From Hyphomicrobium sp. 12-62-95 (GTDB lineage: Bacteria > Pseudomonadota > Alphaproteobacteria > Rhizobiales > Hyphomicrobiaceae), in assembly GCA_002279935.1 (NCBI GenBank), contig NCCZ01000022.1:22907-86906 (forward strand): a stretch of DNA of 64,000 nucleotides, written 5' to 3'. Below, piece after piece: positions 45,941 to 57,563 of this stretch (positions are counted from its first letter, which is position 1; each line of letters starts with the position of its first letter). A program made the translations under genes and the position numbers. A model generated the notes under the pieces. The model ran no database searches, was not told the DNA's origin, and saw only the letters and a program-made list of their open reading frames with translations.

Positions 45941-46981
45941 CTATTCGGTGGTTTGCTCTGGCGTGGTCCAGGTGCAGCGCTTGAGCCAGCGGCGTTCGAT
46001 GTCGCGGGCGATGATACCGGTCGCGTCGATGGGCGCGTAACTCCAGGCGGGCAGGCGATCGACGGTTTCGGGTAGGCGGCGCGTGGCGTTGAGTTCTTCC
46101 AGCTTAGCGTGAAAGCGCTGGAACTTCGGTTTGCCGCCGGTGGGATGGAAGACGTACACGGGGCGGCCAGTGGCGCAGCATTCGCCCGTCATGTTGACGC
46201 TATCGGCGGTGACGACGAAGGCATCGGCGTGGACAAAGAACGCCGGATACGGGTTGTCACCGGTGCCGTCCCAGAAGATGCGTGGCGCGTTGCGCGTGGC
46301 GGCATCCGTGACTTCGACGAGGCGCGGATGCGTGCGCCGTGAGGGCGTGATCATGAAGGATGCGCCGAGCTTGGCGAGCGATTGCAGGGCTGTCTGCAGG
46401 CGCTGATCGTCGGCGTCGCTGAAGGCATAGGAGCCGTTCTTGCCACCGAGGAGCACGGCGATGCGCGGATGGGCAAGGGCTGCGATCTCCGGCGGAAACG
46501 TTGCCCGCAGCGTGGCGATGCGTTCGGGGGAGAAGCCGTGCGGCGAGGTCGGCGACGTGACGACGTTGGGACCTCGGCGGCGGTCGTGCTCGGGCACCCA
46601 GATGACGTCGGCGGTGCCGGGGCCGGTTTGCGGATCGAGAAGGACGACGGTGAAGAGCGAGGGGCCGGCGCGGCGGCGCAGTTCGCGCAGGTAGGGGATC
46701 GACGCGCGGCCGGTGGCGATGGCGATTGTCGGCCAGGGTGGGCAGAAATTTGTTCCGGGTGAACCGAAGCTCGCGCGTTTGGGCACGCGGCCCCAGGGGG
46801 CGGTCCACTTTTTGATGCCGTCGAGCGTGACGCGCTTCATTTCATAATCGACGCCCAGCGCTTCGGCGAGGCCGCGCGTTTGCGTGTCCATGCCGGCCTT
46901 GGCCTCGCTGATGATCCAGCAGCGGGCGCCGGCGAGCGGACGGCCGGATGGGTGAATGCGGGTTGGGGCGTCGGACGGCAT
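45941..46981 (-). CDS. Mitochondrial fission ELM1-like family protein
   Basis: A 346-residue protein of the ELM1/DUF1022 group, named for a plant protein; the bacterial role is unknown, and the fold resembles a GT-B glycosyltransferase. Recognisable segments are WIISEAKAGMDTQTRGLAEALG, IAIATGRASIPYLRELRRR, VVLLDPQTGP, IAVLLGGKNGSYAF and FVVTADSVNMTGECCATGRPVYVF. The last segment looks like a nucleotide-sugar-binding C-terminal half. Start ATG 46981 begins the only good frame. Confidence 0.82.
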   Translation of the reverse strand: MPSDAPTRIHPSGRPLAGARCWIISEAKAGMDTQTRGLAEALGVDYEMKRVTLDGIKKWTAPWGRVPKRASFGSPGTNFCPPWPTIAIATGRASIPYLRELRRRAGPSLFTVVLLDPQTGPGTADVIWVPEHDRRRGPNVVTSPTSPHGFSPERIATLRATFPPEIAALAHPRIAVLLGGKNGSYAFSDADDQRLQTALQSLAKLGASFMITPSRRTHPRLVEVTDAATRNAPRIFWDGTGDNPYPAFFVHADAFVVTADSVNMTGECCATGRPVYVFHPTGGKPKFQRFHAKLEELNATRRLPETVDRLPAWSYAPIDATGIIARDIERRWLKRCTWTTPEQTTE

Positions 46982-47108
46982 GGCGGCACCCTGGGGGAAA
47001 TGGGGGCGGCCTGTCCAGCGCGGCGGTTCATCCCGTCGCGGTCATTTTGTTTCACTAGGACGTGCGAAGCGGACATAATCGGCTTGTTCGCATCTCACAA
47101 GAGTGGCC

Positions 47109-47582
47109 ATGACCCGCAAACTCGACAGTACCGACTGGCGCATCGTCAAAGAACTTATGGCCGACGGGTCGCTGACCAACGTGGCACTCGCCGGCAAGGT
47201 GGGACTGTCGGCGCCGCCGTGTCTGCGGCGGGTGCGGGCGCTTGAAGAAGCGGGTGTGATCACCGGTTACACGGCGATCGTGGACGAGCAGGCGCTGGGC
47301 TTTGATCTCACTGCGTTTGCGATGGTGGGGTTGCATAACCAGTCGGAAGCGGATCTGAGGACGTTCGAGAACCGCATCCTCGGCTGGCCGATCGTGCGCG
47401 AGGCGTTCATGCTTTCTGGCGAGACCGATTATATTTTGAAGTGCGTGGCGCGCGATCTGCCGTCGTTTCAGACTTTTATTTTGAAGGAGCTGACGGCGGT
47501 GCCGAATGTCGCGAGTGTGAAGACGACGCTGGCGATCCGGCGAGCGAAGCTTGCTCCGGGTGTGCCGGTGGCGCCTGAGTAG
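47109..47582 (+). CDS. Lrp/AsnC family transcriptional regulator
   Basis: A 157-residue regulator with an N-terminal helix-turn-helix (LDSTDWRIVKELMADGSLTN, then LAGKVGLSAPPCLRRVRALEEAG) and a C-terminal RAM ligand-binding domain (CVARDLPSFQTFILKELTAVPNV). It probably senses an amino acid. Start is ATG 47109; an in-frame GTG two codons earlier is possible. It is divergent from the ELM1-like gene and convergent with the MFS gene, so targets cannot be inferred from layout. Confidence 0.9.
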   Translation: MTRKLDSTDWRIVKELMADGSLTNVALAGKVGLSAPPCLRRVRALEEAGVITGYTAIVDEQALGFDLTAFAMVGLHNQSEADLRTFENRILGWPIVREAFMLSGETDYILKCVARDLPSFQTFILKELTAVPNVASVKTTLAIRRAKLAPGVPVAPE

Positions 47583-47583
47583 G

Positions 47584-48843
47584 TCAGACGCCGCGGTCGA
47601 GGTGGTGGACCTTGCGGAGGTCGGGGAAGAGTTTGGCCCAGAGTGCGGCCGTGATGAGGGCGCCCGCGCCACCAATGACGACAGCGGGGACGGCGCCGAA
47701 GCCGGCGGCCATGCTGCCGGCGCGGAATTCGCCCAGTTCGTTCGATGCGCCGATAAATGTCATGTTCACGGCGCTGACGCGGCCGCGGAGGTCATCGGGT
47801 GTTTGCAGCTGAATGAGCGTCTGGCGGATGAAGACGGAGACCATGTCGGAGGCGCCCATGACGGCCAGTGCCAGCACCGACAGCCAGACGGTCGTCGAGG
47901 TGCCGAAGACGATGATGGCGAGGCCGTAAACGGCGACGGCTGCGAACATCGTTACGCCGGCATGATCGCGGACGGGATTGTTGATGAGCCAGATGCTCAT
48001 GAGAAGCGCGCCGACGCCCACGGCTGAGCGCAGGGCGCCGAGGCCCCAGGGTCCAACATCGAGGATGTCACGGGCAAAGACGGGCAGAAGCGCGGTCGCG
48101 CCGCCGAGCATGACGGCGACCATGTCGAGCGAGAGCGCTCCGAGCACAATTGGCTGGCTCCAGATGTAGCGGAAGCCGGCGAACAGGGCTTCGGTGGTGA
48201 CGGGCGGGTGGGATTGGCGTTTGGCCGGTTTGGGGATCATGAGGGTGAGGATGCCGGCAAACAGGAAGAAGGCGACGGACACGCTGTAGGCGAGTTCGGA
48301 CGACACGCCGTAGAGCAGTCCGCCCGCGGTCGGGCCGACGATGGTGGCGATCTGGAAGCTCGATGAATTGAGCGCGATGGCGTTGGCGAAGGCTTGCTGG
48401 GGGACGAGGTTAGCCAGAAGGGATTGCACGGCGGGGCCCATGAAGGCACGCGCGATGCCGAAGACGAGAAGCACGGCGAAGACGGGCCAGATCTCGGTCG
48501 TCTCCGAATGCAGGATGGATAGAAGTGCCAGCGCGCAGGCGCCCTCGACGGCCATGCAGATCGCCATGATGACGCGCCGGTTATAGCGGTCGGCGACGGA
48601 GCCGGTGACGAGAACCAACAAGGGCGCGGGCAGGAATTGGACGAGACCGACGAGACCTAGAAGGAACGGGTCACGGGTCTGGTCGTAAATCTGCCAGCCG
48701 ACGGAGACGCTCAACACCTGGATCGCGAAGACGAGCAGGAAGCGCGCGACCCAGTAGAGGCGGTAGCCGGGATAATCGAAGGCGCGATCGGACGGCGGCG
48801 CTCCATTGACGGGCGGGCCGGCGGACGCGTCGGACACGGTCAT
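47584..48843 (-). CDS. MFS transporter, EntS-like
   Basis: A 419-residue major facilitator with about 12 hydrophobic segments. The loop motif GSVADRYNRRVIM between helices 2 and 3 and the central sequence PDDLRGRVSAVNMTFIGASNELGEF are typical of the EntS/macrolide-efflux-like subfamily. The substrate is unknown. It starts 53 bases after greA, on the same strand, and ends one base past the convergent lrp-like stop. Confidence 0.85.
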   Translation of the reverse strand: MTVSDASAGPPVNGAPPSDRAFDYPGYRLYWVARFLLVFAIQVLSVSVGWQIYDQTRDPFLLGLVGLVQFLPAPLLVLVTGSVADRYNRRVIMAICMAVEGACALALLSILHSETTEIWPVFAVLLVFGIARAFMGPAVQSLLANLVPQQAFANAIALNSSSFQIATIVGPTAGGLLYGVSSELAYSVSVAFFLFAGILTLMIPKPAKRQSHPPVTTEALFAGFRYIWSQPIVLGALSLDMVAVMLGGATALLPVFARDILDVGPWGLGALRSAVGVGALLMSIWLINNPVRDHAGVTMFAAVAVYGLAIIVFGTSTTVWLSVLALAVMGASDMVSVFIRQTLIQLQTPDDLRGRVSAVNMTFIGASNELGEFRAGSMAAGFGAVPAVVIGGAGALITAALWAKLFPDLRKVHHLDRGV

Positions 48844-48895
48844 GGTGCGTTGTCTCCGGTTCGCAGAACGCGCGAACCTGACGGCGGGTTGCCGC

Positions 48896-49375
48896 CTACT
48901 TCCACTCGACTTTGAGGATCTCGTAGGAGCGCGAGCCCTTCGGCGTCGTCACTTCCACGGTGTCGCCCTTGGTCTTGCCGATGAGCGCACGCGCGATCGG
49001 CGAGGAGATCGAGATCTTGCCGTCCTTCACGCTCGCTTCGAGATCGCCGACGATCTTGTATTTCACCTTATCTTCGGTGTCCTCGTCGACCAGCGTGACG
49101 GTGGCGCCGAACTTGATGTTCGTGCCCGACAGACCAGCGGGATCGATAACCTCGGCGCGGCTAAACTTGTCTTCGAGTTCGGCGACGCGCGACTCGTTGA
49201 GGCCCTGGGCTTCCTTGGCCGCATGATATTCGGCATTTTCCGACAGGTCGCCGTGCGCGCGCGCTTCGGCGATCGCCTGGATAATGCGCGGGCGCTCGAT
49301 AGCCTTCAAACGATGCAGGTCCTCCTCGAGCTTTTTATAGCCCTCGACAGTCATCGGAACCCGATCCATCGACAT
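48896..49375 (-). CDS. greA: Transcription elongation factor GreA
   Basis: A 159-residue factor that rescues backtracked RNA polymerase by stimulating transcript cleavage. The N-terminal coiled coil with the acidic tip is seen (GDLSENAEYHAAKE), and the C-terminal globular domain (ISISSPIARALIGKTKGD). GGAGACG upstream of ATG 49375 sets the start, and the family begins MTVEGYKKLEEDL a few residues later. It is downstream of carB, a common pairing in alphaproteobacteria. Confidence 0.96.
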   Translation of the reverse strand: MSMDRVPMTVEGYKKLEEDLHRLKAIERPRIIQAIAEARAHGDLSENAEYHAAKEAQGLNESRVAELEDKFSRAEVIDPAGLSGTNIKFGATVTLVDEDTEDKVKYKIVGDLEASVKDGKISISSPIARALIGKTKGDTVEVTTPKGSRSYEILKVEWK

Positions 49376-49514
49376 CGCTAACGTCTCCTGATTGGCCTGG
49401 CCACCGGGCCAGCACCCTTCGATCCATTCGCAAAACGCGTGGGAAACCCTCGCACAGAAACCCGTAAGGGGCGCGGCGGTTTCCGCCACACCCTCACTCA
49501 CGGGCAACATTTCT

Positions 49515-52868
<3,354 letters not shown>

Positions 52869-53014
52869 GGCGGGCCAACTCTTATTGCAGCGCACATGGT
52901 TTGGCTATAGGCCGCGACCGAAAGCGCGGTTCAAACTGGAGGCGCCCGCTGCATCGGGGTTGCCGAGCCATCCGTCAAGGGTTCGTGCGCCTCATCGCAG
53001 CGCGATCCCCGGCA

Positions 53015-53052
53015 AAAAGCCCGGAACCCTCGATGAGAGGGCCCGGGCTTTT
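53015..53052 (-). terminator. Terminator of the secreted-protein gene 53078
   Basis: Outer stem AAAAGCCCGG (53015-53024) with CCGGGCTTTT (53043-53052), inner stem CCCTC/GAGGG. On the minus strand it ends in a T run and lies 25 bases past the stop. Confidence 0.85.
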
Positions 53053-53077
53053 CCATGACGATCCGGCGACGGGGGCG

Positions 53078-53743
53078 TCAGCCGGCGGGTTTTTCGATCT
53101 TAATGTCGGTGGGGTAGCTGTAGACTTCCTTGAAGATCGGTTTGTCGAGCATGCCTTCGCGGGCGAAAATGATCCGCGCCGGCAGACCCGTTCCGACATC
53201 GAGGTAGACAACGCGAACAGCTTCGTTCTTTGGCGCTTCGGCGGGCTTTTCGCCCTTCTTTTCGGCTTCGATCTGCTCGGGCGTCTTCTGCTTGGGCTCG
53301 TCGAGTCCCTTGAACGCGCGGACCTTCTGGCCCTCGATCGTTTCGGCGCCCAGGCACTCGAAGGAGCCGACGTTGGCCGGGGTTTCGGCAAACGTGCTCT
53401 TGAAGAAGCTCACGATCTGATCGGTGGTCGACTTATCCAGCTTCTGCCAGGCATCGGTGCCGGTGCGGCTCCATGCGTCGGTGCCAACCAGGATCGTCTC
53501 GGTCGGCTTGTCGGGGGCAATCAGCGTTTTGACCACCTGACGCATGCGATCGGGTTTGACGTAATCGATCGTCATGGTGAAGGGACCTGTCTCACCGATC
53601 AGGTTCATCTCTTTACGCACCATGTCGGTGTTCGACTGGCGGGTGAAGGATTGCAGGACCTCGCGGGTGCAGTCGGCGGAGGCGGCGGTCGTGGAGGCTG
53701 CAACCACCAGGGCGGCGGCGGCAGCGCGCAGTATCAACGTCAT
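53078..53743 (-). CDS. Exported protein, paralogue of the adjacent gene
   Basis: A 221-residue protein of unknown function with a signal peptide ending at ASAD. It has two Cys (DCTREVL near the mature N-terminus and SFECLGAET). Sequence blocks match the neighbour at 53796: FECLG against FSCLG, YLDVGTGLPARIIFA against YVSPDTGLPAYYVTK, and YSYPTDIKI against YSYEGITII. The overall pattern recalls LolA-like lipoprotein-carrier folds, but this is only a suspicion. ATG 53743 has GGAGAA upstream; ATG 53758 is an alternative. Confidence 0.75.
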   Translation of the reverse strand: MTLILRAAAAALVVAASTTAASADCTREVLQSFTRQSNTDMVRKEMNLIGETGPFTMTIDYVKPDRMRQVVKTLIAPDKPTETILVGTDAWSRTGTDAWQKLDKSTTDQIVSFFKSTFAETPANVGSFECLGAETIEGQKVRAFKGLDEPKQKTPEQIEAEKKGEKPAEAPKNEAVRVVYLDVGTGLPARIIFAREGMLDKPIFKEVYSYPTDIKIEKPAG

Positions 53744-53795
53744 GTTCGAATTCTCCATCGGCCGCTCACGCGCGCCGTTGCGTCGGATCTTGAGA

Positions 53796-54428
53796 TTACT
53801 TCTTGTCGGTAGCCGGTTCCGAACTGGGGATGACGTCGGTCGGCGGAATGATCGTGATGCCTTCGTAGGAGTAGGCCGCCACGAACTTTGCCGGACCGTC
53901 GGACTTGGCCGACTTGGTGACGTAATACGCCGGGAGGCCAGTGTCGGGCGAGACGTAAACCGTCGTCACCACGTCCATCCCGTCGGTATCCTTAGCAACC
54001 GCGGTGCCATAGCCGACGAAGTCTTTGCCATCGTATTTAACCTTGCCGAGGCAAGAGAAGTCGGCGGCGGCTTTCGGCGGGATCTTATAGGCCTCGCGCT
54101 CCTGGGCGACGACCTGGGCGTTGTGCGGGGGCTGCTCGTCCCAGCCGCCTTCTGTGTTGGCCCAGGCCCACTTGCCGATGCCGATGGTCTCGACGGGGGC
54201 TTCCTCGGTCGGGCTTTCGATCTTGTTGTAGATCGCGTCGGGGGCGACGAAATCGATGGTGCGGATCAGCGGACCATTGAGGGTCTGGGCGGTGGCTACG
54301 GTGCGGAACGCCGGCTGAGCGCGCTGCTTGACGAAAGCGGCCTCGACTTCGCCCTTGCACTTGTCGTCGGCGAACGCCGGCGTTGTGGCCATGGCCAGGA
54401 TGGTAAGAGTGAGAACGCGTGCTCGCAT
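53796..54428 (-). CDS. Exported protein, paralogue of the adjacent gene
   Basis: A 210-residue exported protein (signal peptide ends AFADD). It shares with the 53078 gene a Cys near the mature N-terminus (DKCKGEVEAAF), FSCLG, DTGLPAYY and the closing YSYEGITII. The two probably arose by tandem duplication. AAGGGAGG about 11 bases before ATG 54428 fixes the start. No domain is recognised, and no function can be given. Confidence 0.75.
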   Translation of the reverse strand: MRARVLTLTILAMATTPAFADDKCKGEVEAAFVKQRAQPAFRTVATAQTLNGPLIRTIDFVAPDAIYNKIESPTEEAPVETIGIGKWAWANTEGGWDEQPPHNAQVVAQEREAYKIPPKAAADFSCLGKVKYDGKDFVGYGTAVAKDTDGMDVVTTVYVSPDTGLPAYYVTKSAKSDGPAKFVAAYSYEGITIIPPTDVIPSSEPATDKK

Positions 54429-54530
54429 CGGCGGGGTAACCTCCCTTTATTGGACTTTTGTCGCCCTTATACGCAGGTCGTGCGGCGGGCTGTCCTTAAA
54501 TCTGGGAAAGGTTGACCACGGCGTTGGCGT

Positions 54531-55523
54531 TTACTTCCCGAACGCCTTGCAGGGGTCGTCGCGGGTGATCGTCGGGGTGAAGATCAGGTAGTCGGCTGCC
54601 GGTTTGCCATCGGGATCGCGGGGCACATAGGCTTCTGGATCGGTTTTGCCCTCTTCGACCTCGACCAGGACGACGGACACCACCTTCTTATCGGGGGCGC
54701 GGGTGCGGATGTACCAGGGGACGCCGCGGTCGGTGCGGGCGTGGTTGTTGCCGGTGAGCAGGACGGCCTGGCCATGGTCGGCGGCGGCTTTCAGGGTTGC
54801 ATCAGCCAAGTGAGCATCGCGGTAGCGCTGGGCCAGCGCCATTTTCGGGATCGCGGTTTTGGGCAGCATACCGCAGTGCGAGCCTTCGATTTCCTCGGCC
54901 GAGTCGGCGTCGAGTTTGTCGCCGAGCGGCTGGTCGAGGGCGAGGCGCTTCTGGTCGTCGGCGCTGAGGACGCCAAGACCTTCTTTCGCGATCTTGCGGA
55001 TGGTGTCGCGGGGCGGGTCGCCGGCGTAGATGGGCAGGCTCAGTTTCACGATGGCTTCGAGCAGCGGATCGTAGGGATACTGGTCCCAGCCACCGGACTC
55101 CCAGTCCACCTTGGCTTTGAAATCATCGATCGTCGCGAGACGGGCGGACTTGGCTCGATATTCGGCGAAACTTTTGAGGCCTGCGTTTTGATCGGCGCGC
55201 AATTGCTCCATCGCGACGGCAGGCTTGGTCAGAAGGCCGGCGCGCAGTTTGTGGTGATGCGGATTGTCGTGCGCCTCGCCGAGAATGACGATCTCGCTGG
55301 CGGCGATGGCCGGCATCGACTTCCTCAGATTGTCTTTGGGGCCGACTTTTTCGAATGCGGTCGCGCCCGTTGTGCGCCCGGTGTCGTAGACCGCGCACGC
55401 GTCAGCGTTTGCGTCTGGGCATAGGGGATCACGGGAGGGTTCGGCCGCGTTGACGGCGCTGGCGAGAAGTGCCGTGCCCAGCGCTAGTGCGAGGTGGGCG
55501 GTCTGAGACTTCGACTGTATCAT
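54531..55523 (-). CDS. ChaN family exported protein
   Basis: A 330-residue protein matching ChaN/DUF399, a family including a haem-binding, iron-regulated lipoprotein in Campylobacter. Diagnostic stretches are VILGEAHDNPHHHKLRAGLL, AMEQLRADQNAGL, LPIYAGDPPRDTIRKI and LLTGNNHARTDRGVPWYIR. A signal peptide ends at AVNAAE, with no lipobox Cys, so it is likely soluble in the periplasm. The gene starts 31 bases after carA, on the same strand. Confidence 0.85.
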   Translation of the reverse strand: MIQSKSQTAHLALALGTALLASAVNAAEPSRDPLCPDANADACAVYDTGRTTGATAFEKVGPKDNLRKSMPAIAASEIVILGEAHDNPHHHKLRAGLLTKPAVAMEQLRADQNAGLKSFAEYRAKSARLATIDDFKAKVDWESGGWDQYPYDPLLEAIVKLSLPIYAGDPPRDTIRKIAKEGLGVLSADDQKRLALDQPLGDKLDADSAEEIEGSHCGMLPKTAIPKMALAQRYRDAHLADATLKAAADHGQAVLLTGNNHARTDRGVPWYIRTRAPDKKVVSVVLVEVEEGKTDPEAYVPRDPDGKPAADYLIFTPTITRDDPCKAFGK

Positions 55524-55554
55524 GCGAAGTCTACTCGTTCGTTGGCGCCGCGGA

Positions 55555-56760
55555 TCACCGCTCCTTAACGGCGGGCGTACCCTTATCCGCGCGCATGAAG
55601 TTGGCGAAGCGGTTGAAGAGGTAGTGGCTGTCCTGCGGGCCGGGCGAGGCTTCGGGGTGATGCTGGACGGAAAAGACGGGCTTGCCTTCGAGGGCTAGGC
55701 CGCAGTTGGAGCCGTCGAACAGCGAGACATGCGTTTCGACGACGCCGGAGGGCAGCGTGTCACGATCCACCGCGAAGCCGTGGTTCATGGAGACGATCTC
55801 GACCTTGTTGGTCGTGAAGTCCTTCACCGGATGGTTGGCGCCGTGGTGGCCCTGGTGCATCTTTTTGGTCGTGGCGCCGAGTGCCAAGCCCAGCATCTGA
55901 TGGCCGAGGCAGATTCCGAAGACCGGCTTGCCGCTGGCGACGAGCTTTTTGATTTCGGGGACCGCGTATTTGCCGGTCTCAGCCGGATCGCCGGGGCCGT
56001 TCGACAGGAAGACGCCATCGGGATTGCGGGCGAGGACCTCTTCGGCGGTCGTCTTAGCCGGCATCACGGTCACCTTGCAGCCGGCGTTGGCGAGGCAGCG
56101 CAGGATGTTGCGCTTCAAGCCGTAATCAAGCGCAACAACATGGAATTCGGGGTTGTCGTTGCGGGGATAGCCTTTGCCCCACACCCAGCGCATTTCATCC
56201 CAAGTGTAGCTCTGGCCACTGGTCACGTCGGGCACGAGGTCCATACCGACGAGGCCCGGCCACACAGCGGCGTCGGCTTTCAGTTTGGCGAGATCGAATT
56301 GGCCCGACGCATCGTGCGCGATGACGCCGTTGGGCATACCTTTGTCACGGATGCGGGCGGTGAGCGCGCGCGTATCGACTCCGGCAATCGCAATGATGCC
56401 GCGCGCTTTCAGCCACTGATCGAAATGTTCCACCGCGCGGTAGTTGGAGGGCTCGGTGATGTCAGCGCGCAGAACGCAGCCGCGCACGCCGGAGCGTGAT
56501 GCGAGGTTGGAGGTCTCAGAGTCGTCGGTATTGGTGCCGACGTTGCCGATGTGGGGAAATGTAAAGGTGATGATCTGGCCGGCATAGGAGGGATCGGTGA
56601 GGATCTCCTGGTAGCCGGTCATGGCCGTGTTGAAACAGACTTCACCGACGGCCTGGCCGGTGGCGCCGAGGCCGTAGCCTTCAATGACGGTGCCATCGGC
56701 GAGCACGAGGCGCGCCGTCGTGGGCGCATCGGTCCAGGGCGCGGGCGAGAGAGACGGCAT
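55555..56760 (-). CDS. carA: Carbamoyl-phosphate synthase small subunit
   Basis: A 401-residue glutamine amidotransferase subunit that feeds ammonia to CarB. The N-terminal domain has CFNTAMTGYQEILTDPSYAGQ; the class I glutaminase has VFGICLGHQMLGLALGA with the catalytic Cys and HGFAVD, then HHPEASPGPQDSHYLF with the catalytic His and Glu. It is divergent from yqeY-dnaG-rpoD, a typical order. carB lies more than 2.6 kb downstream. Confidence 0.96.
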   Translation of the reverse strand: MPSLSPAPWTDAPTTARLVLADGTVIEGYGLGATGQAVGEVCFNTAMTGYQEILTDPSYAGQIITFTFPHIGNVGTNTDDSETSNLASRSGVRGCVLRADITEPSNYRAVEHFDQWLKARGIIAIAGVDTRALTARIRDKGMPNGVIAHDASGQFDLAKLKADAAVWPGLVGMDLVPDVTSGQSYTWDEMRWVWGKGYPRNDNPEFHVVALDYGLKRNILRCLANAGCKVTVMPAKTTAEEVLARNPDGVFLSNGPGDPAETGKYAVPEIKKLVASGKPVFGICLGHQMLGLALGATTKKMHQGHHGANHPVKDFTTNKVEIVSMNHGFAVDRDTLPSGVVETHVSLFDGSNCGLALEGKPVFSVQHHPEASPGPQDSHYLFNRFANFMRADKGTPAVKER

Positions 56761-56976
56761 CGGGGCCTCTTGGGAACGATCACAGGGGTCACGGGCGTTC
56801 CCTATGGGAAGCGCACCTGGAAATCAAGGAACGCAGGGGATCGCGTGTTGCGGCGCACACGTCACCTTGACGCACCACCCGGCACCTGCTCCACAGCGTT
56901 CAATCTCAGGGAGGCTTGCCCGGCGCGGGACATAATCCTACACAGCGGCCCGGCCGCACATCAGGAGAGTTGAGCC

Positions 56977-57444
56977 ATGCGCACCCGTCTCAACGACGAC
57001 ATCAAGACGGCCATGAAGTCCGGCGACAAGCGGCGGCTGGCAACGCTGCGGCTGATTTCGGCGGCCATCAAGGACCGGGATCTCAGCGCGCATCAGGATG
57101 ACCAGGGCGAGGCGACGGGGCGGGATAAGATCACCGATCAGGACATCCTGTCGCTGATGCAGAAGATGATCAAACAGCGCCGGGAGAGCATCGAGACCTA
57201 CCGCAATGCCGGCCGGGACGATCTGGCGGATCAGGAAGTCGAAGAAATCGCCGTTATCGAGGCCTATCTGCCAAAGCAGATGAGCGAGGACGAAATGCGG
57301 GCGGCCGTGACGGATTTGGTTGCGGAAATGAACGCCAAGGGCCTCAAGGACATGGGCCGCGTCATGGCGGCGCTGAAAGAGCGCCACACGGGCTCGATGG
57401 ACTTCGGCAAGGCGAGCGGGATGCTGAAAGAGGCGCTGAAGTAA
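56977..57444 (+). CDS. GatB/YqeY domain-containing protein
   Basis: A 155-residue protein of the YqeY family, related to the tRNA-binding tail domain of GatB; its function is unresolved. Typical segments are LRLISAAIKDRDL, QRRESIETYRNAGR, EAYLPKQMSEDE and KDMGRVMAALKERHTGSMDFGKAS. GGAGAG before ATG 56977 supports the start. It precedes dnaG and rpoD, as in many alphaproteobacteria. Confidence 0.92.
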   Translation: MRTRLNDDIKTAMKSGDKRRLATLRLISAAIKDRDLSAHQDDQGEATGRDKITDQDILSLMQKMIKQRRESIETYRNAGRDDLADQEVEEIAVIEAYLPKQMSEDEMRAAVTDLVAEMNAKGLKDMGRVMAALKERHTGSMDFGKASGMLKEALK

Positions 57445-57563
57445 AGTACGGCCCCCTGTGAATTGTGGGGGTTGATTGGGCGGCGGGCGGGTTGGCGTGC
57501 GCGAATCACTTAGCGTCCGTGGGCGGTGCCGGGATTTGGGTTTTCCCCCGGCACGGGAGACAT

